In this document: positions 37,640 to 50,330 of the stretch, piece by piece | Position numbering within the stretch: position 1 is the first letter of the stretch | Layout of the letters: each line of letters opens with the position of its first letter | Source of the DNA: Coriaria nepalensis | Lineage: Eukaryota; Streptophyta; Magnoliopsida; Cucurbitales; Coriariaceae | Length of the DNA stretch: 64,000 bases | Direction: 5' to 3' | Assembly: GCA_027186245.1 (NCBI GenBank) | Contig: CP114484.1 | Coordinates: 74,501-138,500, forward strand | Made by a program: the position numbers and the translations under genes | Notes under the pieces: model-generated | What the model saw: only the letters and a program-made list of their open reading frames with translations | Database searches by the model: none | Told to the model about the DNA's origin: nothing

Positions 37640-40252
37640 GATTTCTTTTAAGGGCATATTTCCAATCTCATAGGCACAATAATAATTTCATCATCTCTAG
37701 TATTAATAATGTTCTTCGATTAGTAATAATTAGCTTATCTATGCTAAAAGCCGCTTCTGAAGAAATTGTTGAAACTAGAATAGTTAGGACGTCATGTGCC
37801 AATCAGACTAATATTGGAAACCTAAACAAGTTTAACTTCCACCGCTCCAAAATATTAAAGTCTCGTTTTTCATCACAATCACCTCTAAAATATTTTAAAA
37901 GATCATTGTATTGTGTACTACTAGACCTACCGGTCGTGCTCGAAGGCATCACAAATTCCAAAGCTGGACCATCTTGCCTAAAACTTGAACTTGATGAACC
38001 CTTCCGCTTTGAGAGTTATATCTTATGTTTGTTTTTTCTTCCGTCATTGAGGTTGTAAGTCGCTGTACATGGTTTCAGAAACACTAAAAACTTGATACAA
38101 CTTATCAGAAGTATTAGCAATTTGAGAAGTATAATCAAATTTAAGTTACCACCAATAAAAGTAATAATTGCTTTATAACCTTCAAGCTTAATCCTATGAT
38201 CTAAAATGACTCCTAAAGAATACAAAAGCGAAATTCATACCAATATTTTAAAAAAATTTCTTTCATTTTAATTACAATAAACTTGACAAAAACATCATCA
38301 ACATATTGGCCAAAAATCGAAGCCATTTTAAGAAGTTATGGATGAATGAATGACGAAGTAAGTTAATAAACACTAGAAAGAAGAATAGTAAAATTACAAA
38401 AAATTTCTAGAAATTTTGTAAATTTTCTAGCAATATCCCAATTATTATCAAATAATATAATTTTACATTTTTTCTGCTGATAAAATAAACTAATCTCATT
38501 ACTATAAGGTAAAGCATGCTTTAACATAGTATAAGTAGAATTCCATATAACATCCATATGAAGAGAAAATTTTCTAGATTTTTTTATTTAAAAAAGTACA
38601 AAAAGTTTTAAATGCATAAATATACAAATTTGAATTACTTAGCCAAGCTAATGCTTCTCTAATTTTTTCAATTTCTTCACTTACTAATTTCAAACATTCT
38701 TTAGCTATTAGGTTGATAACATGACAATTACAACATTGATGGATAAATATTCCACCATTATATCCATCTAATTAGGATTGTAAAAAATTTATAGCTCTTG
38801 TGTTCGCAGAAGTAGTATTTAAGATGGTTGATATTACACGTTGTTTTATATCAAACTCATTTAAAACTTGTAAAATTATTTCAAAAATATTTTCAACATT
38901 ATATTCATGCTCAATTACTCTAAAACCTATGATTTTTTTATTTAGTACTCATTCAGAATCTAAATAATGTATGACTACATATAAATAATTTTGTTTAGAT
39001 TGAGAATTCTAAATATCTGAAGTTAATGCCATGCTAACATGATATGCTCCTAATTCTAATTTTAAAACATCACAATATTTTGTAAAATATAATTCTAAAT
39101 ATTTTCTAGTTATATTTCTATTTTTTTAAAAATAATAATGCGGATTAAAATAATTTTTAATAAAATATTCAAAATATTTACTTTCACCTAAACTTATATA
39201 TGTAAATCATAAACAACAATCAATCTAGCTAAGCCTTTACTAGTTCTTGCATCATCACAGGACTAAGTACTAACTGTACCATCAGTTTGAAAACAAGAGG
39301 AAATTGAGTTATATATATATAAGGTGTAGGCATCCATTTATTTATATGTCATTTTAAGTGGCTAATACCGCCTGTGGTTTTTGTAGTAATTTTTTTTATT
39401 ACATACCTTACATACACTAAATCCATTTTATCTTTTTCATCTAGTTGATATATTTTTTCAAAACAATGCCAAACTTTTGAAATAGAAAGCCTTCTTTTTA
39501 CGTTTTCCAGATGATGTTGTACTCGACGTATCTTCTTGTATTTCCTCTATATTGTTGTTAATGTCATCGGGTAGATCTATATAGTCTTCAATAATTATGT
39601 CGTTCTCGGAGTAATCAAAATGTCCAAAATCGATAACATTTTCATGGTGAGGATCCATTTCCTACATTAAAATAATAGTAAATATTATAATTTATTAATA
39701 AAAATTATTAAATATAGAATAAAACGTGAAAATAAACGTAAGTAACTAACAACTTACAATGATTCAAATTCAATTGATTAAAACTGCACGGTTGAGGATG
39801 AGAATTTGAGAGTGTATACAATATGAGAAAAAAAAAATTAGAGAGAGATTATGGAGATTGAAAAGAATAAGAAAAAGATTATAGATAATATGGACTGAGA
39901 AATATATGAAAAATTAAAGAGAAAAAGAGTAAAATATAAATTGAAATATAAAAATATAAGTATTTATAAAAAAAAATTAGAGAGAAAAATTTTTAAAATT
40001 TGAAATTTATATTTAAAAAAGAAAAAAGAAGGAAACTCATGTAGTCACGCTCAAAGCATGACTGCATGATTGTAGGAGGTGGGAGTTGCTATGAGCCCAA
40101 GGCTCACATGCAAAGCCTAGGCGCAAGTCTAACCCTGCACCTAGGAGTCCTTTTGGGCCCGTGCCGGCAAAGGCACGACCCAGCATCTATTATGTGTTTG
40201 TGCTGTTCTGAGCGTGTTCGTATTGGCCCGACGCATTTTGTCACCTTTACAT
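37640..40252 (-). pseudogene. hAT (Ac-like) transposase relic
   Basis: Minus-strand remnants appear in the right order for a plant BED-finger hAT transposase: an acidic N terminus and Ser/Lys-rich linker (SSTTSSGKRKKKAF, 39658-39458), a TTGGISHLKWHINK segment near 39360, a DVIWNSTYTMLKHAL segment with NNWDIARKFTKFLE (38557-38363), and the C-terminal dimerisation region with LVSTISSEAAFS near 37740. Many stops intervene. The outer end near 40235-40252, ATTTTGTCACCTTTA, resembles a hAT terminus (inverted: TAAAGGTGACAAAAT), preceded by GTGCCGGC-type subterminal motifs. I could not find the matching left terminus; the copia LTR ends at 37435, so that end may be lost. Confidence 0.82.
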
Positions 40253-41066
40253 ATGTATATTATTAATAGAACACATGCCTCCCTCCTAAACACATCTTCT
40301 CGAATATTATTGCATTTGCATACACGCACAAGCCAAGCCCTCTTCCCCCCCTGCTTTTTTCTTCACTGTTTCAAGCCCAAATAATTGGGCTCTTAATCCT
40401 GCCCTATAACTACTTCACATTTAGACCCGGGGTCCATGATCTCTTATCCAAACCTGGCCCATCCAATTTGAGATTCACTTAAAATAAGGTACACGATTCG
40501 TGATTTATCTGGAGTTAGGTTGTTTGATTAAGAACAGATGATAAGAGTAATCCACACGGCAGTCCAACTCCAGGTCAGATAGATATACACTTTACAACAA
40601 GTGGCCTACTTATTGATAATATTCAACTAAAAACATGGTGGTCGCCATTTCCTTCATATTCACACACACATCATTTCAACCTTATAAAAGTAATATTCCT
40701 TTCTTGAGTATTCGATCAAGTTATCAAAATCCTAATGCAGCTTGCTGGATACACATAAATGATTGGATAAGCAGTTGATTGCGTAGCTAGCGATCTGTGA
40801 TTATCATGTCATGTACTATTATTCCTCCACCACAGATTGAGATTATAGTCTGATGATCGTCAACAAGCAACATACCGAGTCAAAATCTTAATACTTGCCA
40901 AACATTTTTCAGCCTACAACAAATAATTCAAGCAACTTAGCTGCCTCCCCTAGCTAGCTATTTCCTTTTCTTGTCCAACCATCTGCCCTCTTATATTTCT
41001 TCATATTAAAACATCCTGTATGCATGCAAGAAGAAGCTATATATACACAATAGTTCAGGGTCAGAA
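40253..41066. promoter_or_regulatory. Upstream region of the LURP-one-related gene
   Basis: Ordinary AT-rich intergenic DNA that presumably holds the promoter of the next gene. No element was identified with confidence. Confidence 0.4.
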
Positions 41067-41788
41067 ATGAGTAGCAAGAGTATGACAATGATGCCCTTAG
41101 TTAGCAAATTATATTGTTCGGGTTCGCAGGTTGAACTTGTAGTGAGGAGGAGACCTCACGTTGTCAATGGAGGTGGTTTTGTTGTGACCGATTCTTCTCA
41201 GAAACTTGCTTTCACCGTTGATGGTTGTGGAATTCTAGGCTCAAAGGACATGCTCATTCTAAGAGATGGTCTTGGAGATGCCTTGCTTCTCATCCGTCAT
41301 AAGGTACATATATGTTAAATCATTATTGTTATTCTTATATACAAACAATTGATGTTAACATTGTGCATGCATTCATTAATTGATGGCAGAGAGGGATGGT
41401 TGAGGCTCTAAGCATATACAAGAAATGGAGAGGTTACAGATTGGACTTTGAGGAATCGGAAGAGCTAGTGTTCAGCTTGAAAGAACCCAAGTCTTGTCTG
41501 GTAAAAAAAAAGGGGATCAGAATCCGAATTAAATTACCGAGTGGGATAAAGAACATGAAGGAGAATGGGGACTTTGAGATAAAAGGATATTTTCCTGATA
41601 GAGATTGTAGCATCGTGGACTCTTCAGGAAATGTAGCAGCTCAGATTGGAGTCAAGAAGGAGGTGATGAAGGGAAGCAGCAGCAAGGACGTATACTATGT
41701 GAGGGTGGAACCAGGCTTTGATCAGGCCTTCGTGTTCGGAGTCCTTGCCATTTTGGACAACATCTACGGTGAATCTACCACCTGTTAA
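41067..41788 (+). CDS. LOR: LURP-one-related (LOR, DUF567) protein
   Basis: Two exons, 41067-41303 and 41390-41788, encode 211 residues. The fold is the tubby-like LURP-one barrel: an N-terminal strand set (YCSGSQVELVVRRRPHVVNG, FVVTDSSQKLAFTVDG), then LGSKDMLILRDGLGDALL and the IRHKRGMVEALSIYKKW turn across the splice junction. The C-terminal half has FEIKGYFPDRDCSIVDSSG and AQIGVKKEVM. The family is named for LURP1, needed for basal defence against oomycetes in Arabidopsis; most members have no known biochemical activity. It lies close to the G-gamma gene, as LOR At5g20640 does to AGG3 in Arabidopsis (from memory); At2g05910 is the other close relative. Confidence 0.92.
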
Positions 41789-42305
41789 GTCATTAACCAA
41801 ATCAATCAATAGGTATCTCATGATTATTCCAGCTAATCACGAGCGGGATGAAATAATTTTTATATTTGTATAATGTATATAGTTGTCCCTTTCGTAACAT
41901 GTTGTGTATTTGTAATCATATGATTTAGACTATCCAGCTCTTCCTATTTTTACCATATTTTTTATATTCTGCGACTGACTTTCTTAATTTTGAGAATGAC
42001 ATGCTCCATGTATGCATCCAACTCTTTGATGTAAATTCTCCATCAAACAAGTTTCTGAATCCTGCAACAGAAGTGGAAGTACCGGAAAGGGACCTTACTA
42101 GATCCAACATGTGAATCAAAACGGAATTCAAGATGCATTCAAGTCAATCATGCTACTTTCATTAACTCTATGTTAATACTAGAAATACTATTACAAAATC
42201 ATGACAAGCATATATATGTACTGACAAGTTTATTCGTGTACATCAACACTGACATTAATTCAAGCTCCCCACCGTACAACATCAAAAAGTCAGCTGGGTT
42301 GCAAC
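41789..42305. other. Convergent 3' flanks of LOR and CCX
   Basis: The 3' ends of two convergent genes meet here. No additional coding or repeat content was seen. Confidence 0.5.
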
Positions 42306-44273
42306 TTACAAGCCTAGTAGTGGTGCCACGCCCATCGACCCAAGCACTCCAAAGGTGATAAATGTAGAATATATTACAATCAAGCCGACTCCTAACATCT
42401 TGTTTGGATGCATATCATTTCTCAGTAACACGAGAAGCGACCAAATCAGCCCCACTATTAAAAAACCTATTGTACCAAACAAGCTGCTGTCTTTAGGAAC
42501 TACAAATGATGCAGGTCTCTTAGAAAATGCGCCAAGAAGCATTGAAACCCCCAATCCCACAAGCGTGTTGAACATGGGTGCCGCATAGCATCCTGACATG
42601 GCAATCTGTACCCCATCTGATCCGCCATTCATAGCCAGCGCTACATTCGATATCATATCTCCTATGGAGTTGCCCCATGCCATGACTGTCAGTCCAAGTA
42701 TTGATGGATTGACTCCTAAAATCACACCTAATGAAACCAACAGAGCAACAAGCTCATTTGCAACGATATAGAACCAAACAATACTCATTACAAATCCACC
42801 CAAAACCCATGCAAATAGAAAATTCTGAGGTGGGTGGTCCGATTCAGTGCATGTATACGCAATAACACCAAGTACACCCCCAGAAAAAACACCCAGAAGA
42901 CATGCAACTTCCCTACTCAGATCTCCAAGGTCATCTTGGGTATTCCATAACAACGACAGAAGAATAGGTGCTAGTGAGGCACTAGCAACAGCATATCCTT
43001 TTGACCATCTCTCTTCCTCCACTACAGGAATCGTTAATCGCCTTGGAAGTGTAAATGGCATCTCTAGAAACGCAAACAGTTTAGAGCAGGAGCAACAAGA
43101 GTGGTGCTCATCCCTTGTTTCCTCATCATTCCAACCCCACAAAGTGCTCCTGCTATTAGGAGCCGACTTCATAGACTGGTTTGAATAAATTGCAACATTT
43201 GAGACCCACATCCATTGAGGCATCTTACTCTGAAAATACGGTAAATCGGTATCGGACATAGACTCTAAAAGCGGACCATACATAATTTGGCTTTCATCAC
43301 TTACATGAGAACATATACTTCCTCCAGTCACAGGAAGCAGTGGCGTTATCCCATCCAGTCTTAATTTCCCAGCATGCTTACCCAGAATCTCATTTGCAGC
43401 CACGACAAAAGCATAAACCAGATAAATCGAAACAAACGCAACTGCACCCCAAACAGTAACTTCACCAACTATCAAGATGGTAGCAAGGGAAACAAGAGTA
43501 AACAAGAAGAAGCAGATGTCTCTAATGAAGCACTTCCTATCAATCTTTTTAGGGGCTCCCCCTGCAACAATCGAAAGAGATATAGTCCCCACAACAACAC
43601 AAGTAACAAAGAGAGCTCCACCCAACACGCAATTGAGACCAACCGCGCCTTCATCATTTCCGAGAAAAGCAGCAATGCTGGAAAAAACATCAGGAGCTCC
43701 ATTCCCAAGCGGAAGGAGTGAAACCCCTGCTACAGTAGCAGGCAACTTCAAGAGAGTTGAGAGTTTCTCTAGAGAGCAACAAAAGTAGTCCGCTGCTGTA
43801 TTGCCCAATAGATAGAATAAGCAAGCCAGCCAGATTATCAAAACTAGATACCCTAAGAAACTAAATCTCTGACAATCGCAGTAGAAGAACATTATGTAGT
43901 TGAAAAATCCGCCTGAAGTGCATTCGGGATGGGCGATTAAGAATGTGCATTGGCTCAAATAACCCTTGTGTTCGAACAACCCGGAGCACAACATGGGGGA
44001 AGTTGTAGTTATATCATCATGGATATAGAGAGTTGGGTTTGTTGAATTAAAACTACTTACTTGGGCCATTCTCCGATGGATCGATGCAATCTCTTCATCT
44101 CTGTGGGTCTGCCATTTAGAGGGCGAAATCGAATGAGGATGCCTTGGAAATTGATTCCTCACAGTATTGTTCCGATAGTAAAACAAGAAAAGCAAAGCAA
44201 TAGCACAAATTCCATGAAGCGTAGTTCGACATCTCGATTGATTTGACCAGATGAAACCCTTCCATTCTATCAT
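42306..44273 (-). CDS. CCX: Cation/calcium exchanger (CCX family)
   Basis: Single-exon gene of 655 residues beginning at the ATG at 44273. It has an N-terminal hydrophobic anchor ([13 protein letters not shown]) and a Cys-containing loop, then about 11 further membrane helices in two halves joined by a hydrophilic loop. The two Na_Ca_ex alpha repeats are intact: [14 protein letters not shown] (residues 190-203) and [10 protein letters not shown] (534-543), which carry the acidic residues that bind the transported cation. This places it in the plant CCX branch of CaCA antiporters, which exchange K+, Na+ or Ca2+ against H+ or Na+ at endomembranes or the plasma membrane. Which of CCX1-CCX5 it matches cannot be settled by eye. 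Like many plant CCX genes, it lacks introns. Confidence 0.95.
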   Translation of the reverse strand: MIEWKGFIWSNQSRCRTTLHGICAIALLFLFYYRNNTVRNQFPRHPHSISPSKWQTHRDEEIASIHRRMAQVSSFNSTNPTLYIHDDITTTSPMLCSGLFEHKGYLSQCTFLIAHPECTSGGFFNYIMFFYCDCQRFSFLGYLVLIIWLACLFYLLGNTAADYFCCSLEKLSTLLKLPATVAGVSLLPLGNGAPDVFSSIAAFLGNDEGAVGLNCVLGGALFVTCVVVGTISLSIVAGGAPKKIDRKCFIRDICFFLFTLVSLATILIVGEVTVWGAVAFVSIYLVYAFVVAANEILGKHAGKLRLDGITPLLPVTGGSICSHVSDESQIMYGPLLESMSDTDLPYFQSKMPQWMWVSNVAIYSNQSMKSAPNSRSTLWGWNDEETRDEHHSCCSCSKLFAFLEMPFTLPRRLTIPVVEEERWSKGYAVASASLAPILLSLLWNTQDDLGDLSREVACLLGVFSGGVLGVIAYTCTESDHPPQNFLFAWVLGGFVMSIVWFYIVANELVALLVSLGVILGVNPSILGLTVMAWGNSIGDMISNVALAMNGGSDGVQIAMSGCYAAPMFNTLVGLGVSMLLGAFSKRPASFVVPKDSSLFGTIGFLIVGLIWSLLVLLRNDMHPNKMLGVGLIVIYSTFITFGVLGSMGVAPLLGL

Positions 44274-44997
44274 AGCCTATCTGCAGACCCAGTACGCGGG
44301 AAAGAATAAGTAGCCAAAAAAAGAAAAAGTATGGAACTTTTTGGGCTGGGAATATGTCGTTAGGCTAAGGAATTGGATGAATGATGTAAAAACTGCAAAC
44401 CTATTAATAAGATTCTACAAGAATCGAATTCAAAGGGGATGAAAGGGAAGCACAAAAGAAGGAAGCAGAGGTCTTTAGAGGAAAATTTACACGAAAAGGG
44501 AATCAATCATGAGATTAACAGAGGGAAAAGCACTTTACGCGTAGCCGAATCAGAGAGGGTGGAGGGGGTGGAGGAATGTGAACCGTTTGCTCTACGCGTA
44601 GCCGAATCAGAGAGGGTGGAGGGGGTGGAGGAATGTGAACCGTTTGCTCTTGGAAAACTTTGATTACCGACATTTCAAATTTCGTGCTTTTACTTTACTT
44701 TTATTGTATTTCGAAATTTTAATGTAACTTGTAATATAAGAAAGTGACGGCGACCTGTATTTTTAAAAAAAATGAGAACATCATGCTGCGCTATAAAACA
44801 AAAAGGAGAAAAAAGTTTATGTAGAATATGGCATTTGCCCAAGAGGCTGATTCAGCTTTGTTATTTTGGGGGCCTTAATTAATTTGCCGTCATCTTGTCC
44901 CCAACCTAGCCAAGCCGTTGTAGCAGTAGCAGGCAGCAGAATCTGTCAATATATTTAAATTCAAAATCTCATCCCTCCCTCAATCTTGTATATATTA
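44274..44997. other. CCX upstream region
   Basis: Upstream flank of the minus-strand CCX gene, up to the gypsy LTR. It contains the 57-bp duplication listed separately. A 74-codon plus-strand frame (44439-44663) spans that duplication but has no recognisable homology. Confidence 0.4.
44536..44649. repeat. 57-bp tandem duplication
   Basis: Two perfect copies start at 44536 and 44593 (TACGCGTAGCCGAATCAGAG). The unit is a multiple of three, so the plus-strand frame through it repeats 19 residues exactly (from RVAESERVEGV). It lies about 260-375 bp upstream of the CCX start codon. Confidence 0.95.
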
Positions 44998-45718
44998 TGT
45001 AGACCCTCATTTCTATTTTTTATTACAAAGAGTTTTATAATTTATAGTATATTTTAAAAATTTTACTTGTATTTAATACTAAATTGTAATTGTGGTGGTA
45101 TTTGATTAATCTTATTCTAACGCTTTAATCAGTTTTCTGGGGAGATATAGAGATAAATCGATTCTTTTAAGAATTTTGCATGACCTCTTACTATTATGTC
45201 ACTTGGTTAAGTTGGGGGTATCCAACAGCTTTACATATGTTATGCTCATATTACTTAGTACACTGACCGTCCCCTACTCTATGATAGTGTCAGTGTCTCA
45301 CAGTCTGGCATGACATGGATCTGTGCCCCACTCATATGCCCTTTGGGTGGCACAGTGCAGCCCCAGTCTGACACCTTTCAGGGCACCTCAACATGCAGTA
45401 GCGCCTCCTTCGTCTGACACACCAAGGACATGGTCTCTGCCTGAGTGTCGATTACTTTTCACATGTTCCCTCGCTCAAGGTCACTCTGCCAACAGCTGAG
45501 CTGAGTGAGGAAATACATAACTCAGCCTCAACGTCTTCTTAATACTTCTCATCTCATCCCAATGTAGTTAGTCAAGCTGATGCCACCTCAGCCCTTCTGT
45601 ACCTCAGCTTCGGTTATCATCTTCCCTCAGCGCTCTATTTCCATAATCTTGATTGACAATGCTCAACTTCAGTCTCTGAGGCTGCCTAGGTCAGAGTGTC
45701 CCGAAATCAGGGCTAACA
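44998..45718 (-). repeat. 3' LTR of the gypsy element
   Basis: 721 bp, aligned throughout to the LTR at 55033-55756; shared stretches include CTGTGCCCCACTCATATGCC. Minus-strand ends are TGTTAGCC and CTACA. Substitutions and small indels are frequent. Confidence 0.9.
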
Positions 45719-46639
45719 GTTAGCCTTTTAACACGTAAGCACATTCTGTGAGTTATGTACATTTTGACATTTATTTCAACTGACAAGCTCTTGCCTTACC
45801 CTACTGAACCCCATCCGTATTGTGGGATGTGAAAGAACGCACGCTGACGTCTTAAATACACCTCAATTCGCGCTTGTCGTTATCCGTGACGACTTCTAGG
45901 GGCATGACATGTGTAACATGCCAACTGTGATACTTAACTGTGACATATGTTCCCCTTTCTTCTTCTCGTTAAAAACGGTCTTCTGTCATTTCCTCCTCAC
46001 TTGAAGCTTTCTTATTCTCTCAATCTCCTTTATTCTCTCCCAGACCCTTTACTTTTTCCGAAGTCTGCTACCTTTCGCCATCACTTCTACCACCGTGAAC
46101 CACCGTCTAAATCAATTGTTCCATTAACAATGTTTGACTAAGCAAGTAAGTTATCTCCTTCTTTTGCATTTTCTATCTTTCCTGCAAAATTTTCAGCTTT
46201 CTCCAACTGTTCTTCATAGTTCATGAATGTTCTTCGTATGAATCTCTTCTAGCCTTAATATTCCTTTGAAATAATGCATTTTGATCGGAAGTAGATGTAT
46301 GGATTGACCACATAGGTGTTTGCCTTTCACTGACATATAGGATTTATGTTCTTCTCCTTAGAGTTCCCACACTTTAGCGATTTTCATATTCCAAGATGAC
46401 CTTAGTATTCGGTTCAGTCACCCTACCCTCTAGTATTTTACAATACTTAGGAAATTTTCACATTCTTGACTGACATTAGGATGACCCTCAGTCATCCTGC
46501 CTTTCAAAACCTCCATACAAAGACCAACTATTCCCTTATAGATTGACTTCAGAATCATCATCAAATCTTTAACCTAGGTCTTTAGCTATACTACATCTCC
46601 GACCTAAGGCTGACCCATTCCTTTCCTATGGTCAAGTAC

Positions 46640-48524
46640 ATCCGAGATGAATTTGTCTAGAAAGGTCAAGCCTGAGTTGAAGAAAAAGAGTAACGGGTGA
46701 GGATGATCGCTTCCACATCCTTACCGAGTACAACATACCCTCCTGCATCAACATCCGGGTGCCTGAGGAGCACAAGCGAATATCCACGATAGGCACAAAC
46801 GGGTCAGTGGAGACTGCCGTCTACATAGATATGTTCACCAGTGGCTTCAGGGTGCCCTTTCATCCTTTCTTCTAGTTCGAGTCCCTATTATACACATGGC
46901 AGTTACCCCCGGGACAATTAGTGCTGAATGTATAAAGAACCCTACTTGGCCTATTTATACTCTACCATAAAGAGACAAGACATGCGCCACGAATAAGTTT
47001 CTTTCTTTCTCTGATTAGCATGAGCCAGAGAAATCAGGGTTGGTATTACCTGACTTTGGAGAAAGGTAAACCTATCACTGGGCTCCCCCAAGCTAATAAG
47101 TTATGGAAGGAAAAATAGTTTGTCCTAACGGAGAATTGGCAGTGCCCTACCTATCGGTATAGTCTTCGCACAGAGTACCAAGAAAAATACACCCCTCAAA
47201 CGTATATTATACTCTCAAAGATTGATGAACTAGCGTGGGATGTTATAATAAATAAGCCTGAAGAGGAAAGGAACTTTAGGGCTATTTTGTGCATTGACCG
47301 TCTGACCAGCTATGGTTTAGTCTGCGCTGACCATCCTCTAGATGTAGAACCCCTAGGAATAATTCCCCAAGCTGAACTGAGGGCTCTCCTTCATGGTAAC
47401 ATTTCTCCTAGTTTTTGTGTTTATTTTTATTGAATGTGCATTCTAACACTTAGATTTATTATTATTATTTTTTTTTGTAGAAAATGTCTCCAAGTCTGAG
47501 CTAGCGGCTCTAACTGACCACAAATTCATGGAGTGAAAGGAGAGATGGGAGACCAAGGTTGCTTCTAAACAAGTAAAATGAAACATTGGTGTATGAGATA
47601 GGGTAATGGAATTGTTCAGATATTCTGCCCCCTCACTAGTAATTCCTGCTCTATCACCCACTAAAGCCCCAACGGTTACACCTCCACGCGTCATGCCCAC
47701 CCCATCCTCACCTTTATCTTGGTGTACGACCATGATGGCATTCCCGACACATCAATTTAGTTCAAGCCCTATGCTAAAGCCTCAGATCAGCGAGGGTTCC
47801 CTTAGAGAATATTTGAGGGAAACCAATGATCTCCATCTATTGTCGGAGAACCTCAGACTGGGAGCACTCCCGCTTCCCGAAGTCCAGAATGTTCTAAGTG
47901 CCTATCTCTCTACCATAAGTTTCTCACGTACCTCAACTCTGGATTTTATTTTGGTTTGTTAAATATTATAACCTGCTTTCTTTTCTCTTTGCGGTGCCAA
48001 ATTGCGTTGGCTGTCATTCTTCGGTTTAAACCTTCCAATATGAAGATGTTGAACGCATTTGCTCCGAGAATGAGAGATTGAAGCAAAGTGTCCTAACCTC
48101 CGTCCAACAAGTGAAGGTGCTATCGTCTGAAAAGAACCAACCTATCCAAAAATAGCATGAGAAGTTGGACCTCGGAAAAGCTGAGGCAGTAGAACTACAG
48201 ACTGTTGAAAGGTAACTGAACAATACTCAAGTTAAGTTGGCAAGTACTCGAGCTGAGTTGGAGGCTCTCCGAGCTGAAGTCCCACGCATTAAGAGTGATG
48301 TCATGACTGAGTATTTGGAGTAAGATGAATTCTCAACACTAAAATTCGAAATTAGTGACAAGGACTTACTGTCTTGCCTTGTTGTGGATGAGATCAAGCT
48401 TCCTAAGGATGAGAACTCCACGGGCGAGGCTGAAGAAGCTGAGGTTACTCTAGCGGCTACTGCCCTTAAAGTGGTGACCACTGAAGTTGAGTATGGCAAC
48501 CCTCCCATTATTGCTTATCCATAG
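46640..48524 (+). pseudogene. Antisense gag-like coding region within the gypsy element
   Basis: On the strand opposite to gag-pol, a coherent coding sequence can be followed through a few stops and frame changes. First is a plant mobile/gag-like region (RVPEEHKRISTIGTNGSVET, GWYYLTLEKGKPITGLPQAN, KYTPQTYIILSKIDELAWDV). After a gap with a possible intron near 47400-47480 comes a Pro/Ser-rich linker (PALSPTKAPTVTPPRVMPTP, 47641). The end is a coiled coil (ERICSENERLKQSVLTSVQQ, NTQVKLASTRAELEALRAEV) and acidic tail ending at the TAG at 48522-48524. Residue composition and heptads are too regular for chance. Additional antisense ORFs in this position are known from Retand and other Tat elements. 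Function is unknown; this copy is broken. Confidence 0.75.
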
Positions 48525-48715
48525 ATTTTGTACTATAGTGTTTTTTTGTAATCAAACTTCATTTTATGAATGAAAACTTTGCTTCTCTTTTTGCATTAGT
48601 TTATGAATGAAATCTTCAGCTCCTTTGCTTCTCTTTTTGATACTTGTTTTCCCCAATACTTATCTGCTTTTCCCCTTCTCTAAAAAACTGAACACTTAAG
48701 GGTTAAGTTTGTCAG

Positions 48716-49300
48716 ATAAAATGAACTCAAATATTGGGTTATTAGTTTTTCATAGATTGAGCGTTCTAAGTTCTACTTTACCTTGGATGTCAAATAAGCG
48801 TTCCAAATTATTGATGTTGAATTCATGTCGGGTACTTAGATCGTCTTTACCTTGGATGCCAAACAAGCGTTCAAAATTGTTAATGCCGAGCCCCTATCAG
48901 ATGCTCAGATCGTCTTTACCTTGGACGTCAAATAAGCATTCGAAGTTGTTAATGCTAAGCCCATATAACATGTTCATATCATCTTTACCTTAAACGCCAA
49001 ATAAGTGTTTAAAGTTGTTAATGTTGAGCCCTTATCGGGTGCTTAGATCATCCTTGGACGCCAAATAAGCATTCAAAGTTGTTAATGCTGAGCTCCTATC
49101 GGGTTCTCAGATCGTGTTTACCTTGGACGCCAAATAAGCATTCGAAGTTGTTAATGTTGAGCCCATATTGGGTTCTCAGATTGTTTTTACCTTGGACACC
49201 AAATAAGCGTTTGAAATTGTTACTATTAAGCTCCTATCGGGTGCTCAGATCATCATTACCTTGGACGCTAAATAAGTATTCCAAGTTATGGTGTTTCTCA
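48716..49300. repeat. 69-bp tandem array in the gypsy 3' region
   Basis: About eight units with the landmark CTTGGACGCCAAATAAGC start at 48782, 48851, 48920, 48989, 49053, 49122, 49191 and 49260. The period is exactly 69 bp except for one 64-bp unit lacking five bases. Copies differ by several substitutions. As 69 is a multiple of three, one plus-strand frame repeats a 23-residue motif, but nothing shows that it is translated. Confidence 0.95.
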
Positions 49301-49499
49301 ATGGTAGATACTAACAAACATACTTTCATTCATTTAGTGAGGAATTTGAGCGCCTTTCGCTTGAATAACATGATCAAGAACACAAGTATTATAATAGTCA
49401 TCCTCCTCTCCCACCATTCCTTTGGGGTAGAGTATGAGATTTTCTATGTTTCATAGATGCGAAAGCTCTTTCCCTACTTGATTTTGTAGTATGTATGTT

Positions 49500-50330
49500 C
49501 CAAGTCTGAGCTCATGAATCACCCTATAAGTTCTCTTATTTAGGGGATTAACAATTTTTATAAACATCAGGTCACCCACACGTATCGGCCGAGGCCAAAC
49601 TCCTTTATTGTAATAATGCTAAATCCCCATTTTCAATGCCTTCTCTATAATCCGGGCTTTCTCTCTGATTTCCTAGAGTAGGTCAATAGACTCTACCAAG
49701 GCTACATTGTTATCATATTCGACAAAGGACAATATTCTATATTAGGATAGGCTTATCTCTGATGGCACCATGGCCTCAGCCCCGAAGGTAAGGCTGAAGG
49801 GAGTTTCCCCCATTACACTCTGAGGAGTGGTGCGAATGGTCTATAGTACTGAGGGAAGCACATCTGCACAATCCTTTCCCTCTTCCTCCAATCTCTTTTT
49901 CAGCAAGTTTTTGATAACCTTATTAGCTGCTTCCACCTGGCCATTTGCCTTAGGATGATAGGGGAAGAGGTGAAATACAAGATTTTCAGGTCGGCACAGA
50001 ACTTTCTGAATTTTGGATTGTCGAACTGATTTCCGTTATCCGTGATAATGTCTAGGGAACCCCAAATCTACATATGATGTTCTTCCATACGAACTTGGTT
50101 GTTTCCACTTCGGTGATCGTTGTAAAGGGCTCAGCCTCAATCCACTTGATGAAATAGTCGATTGCTACAATAGCATATTTCCTCTGTTTCACCTCCTTCA
50201 CTAGTGGTCCAATGAGGTCCATTCCCCACCTTGCAAATGACTAAGGACTACTAACCAAGGTTAACTCCACAGGGGGTTTTCTAGGAAAACTCACATAAAT
50301 GTTACAATCTCGCATTGTTTGCTGTGGCTT
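49500..50330 (-). pseudogene. Gypsy integrase region
   Basis: Minus-strand remnants of the DDE integrase core are readable in changing frames: the IITDNGNQFDN block carrying a catalytic Asp near 50040, FCADLKI next to it, and VIKNLL and LEEEGKDCADVLP-type segments near 49860-49930. Several stops and frame changes break it. Confidence 0.75.

Noticed and set aside
43374..43788. Two frames opposite to CCX
   Set aside because: Antisense shadows of a well-supported membrane transporter gene.
48716..49300. Evenly spaced repeats resembling a CRISPR array
   Set aside because: The entire 69-bp unit repeats without unique spacers, in a plant retrotransposon; it is an ordinary tandem array.
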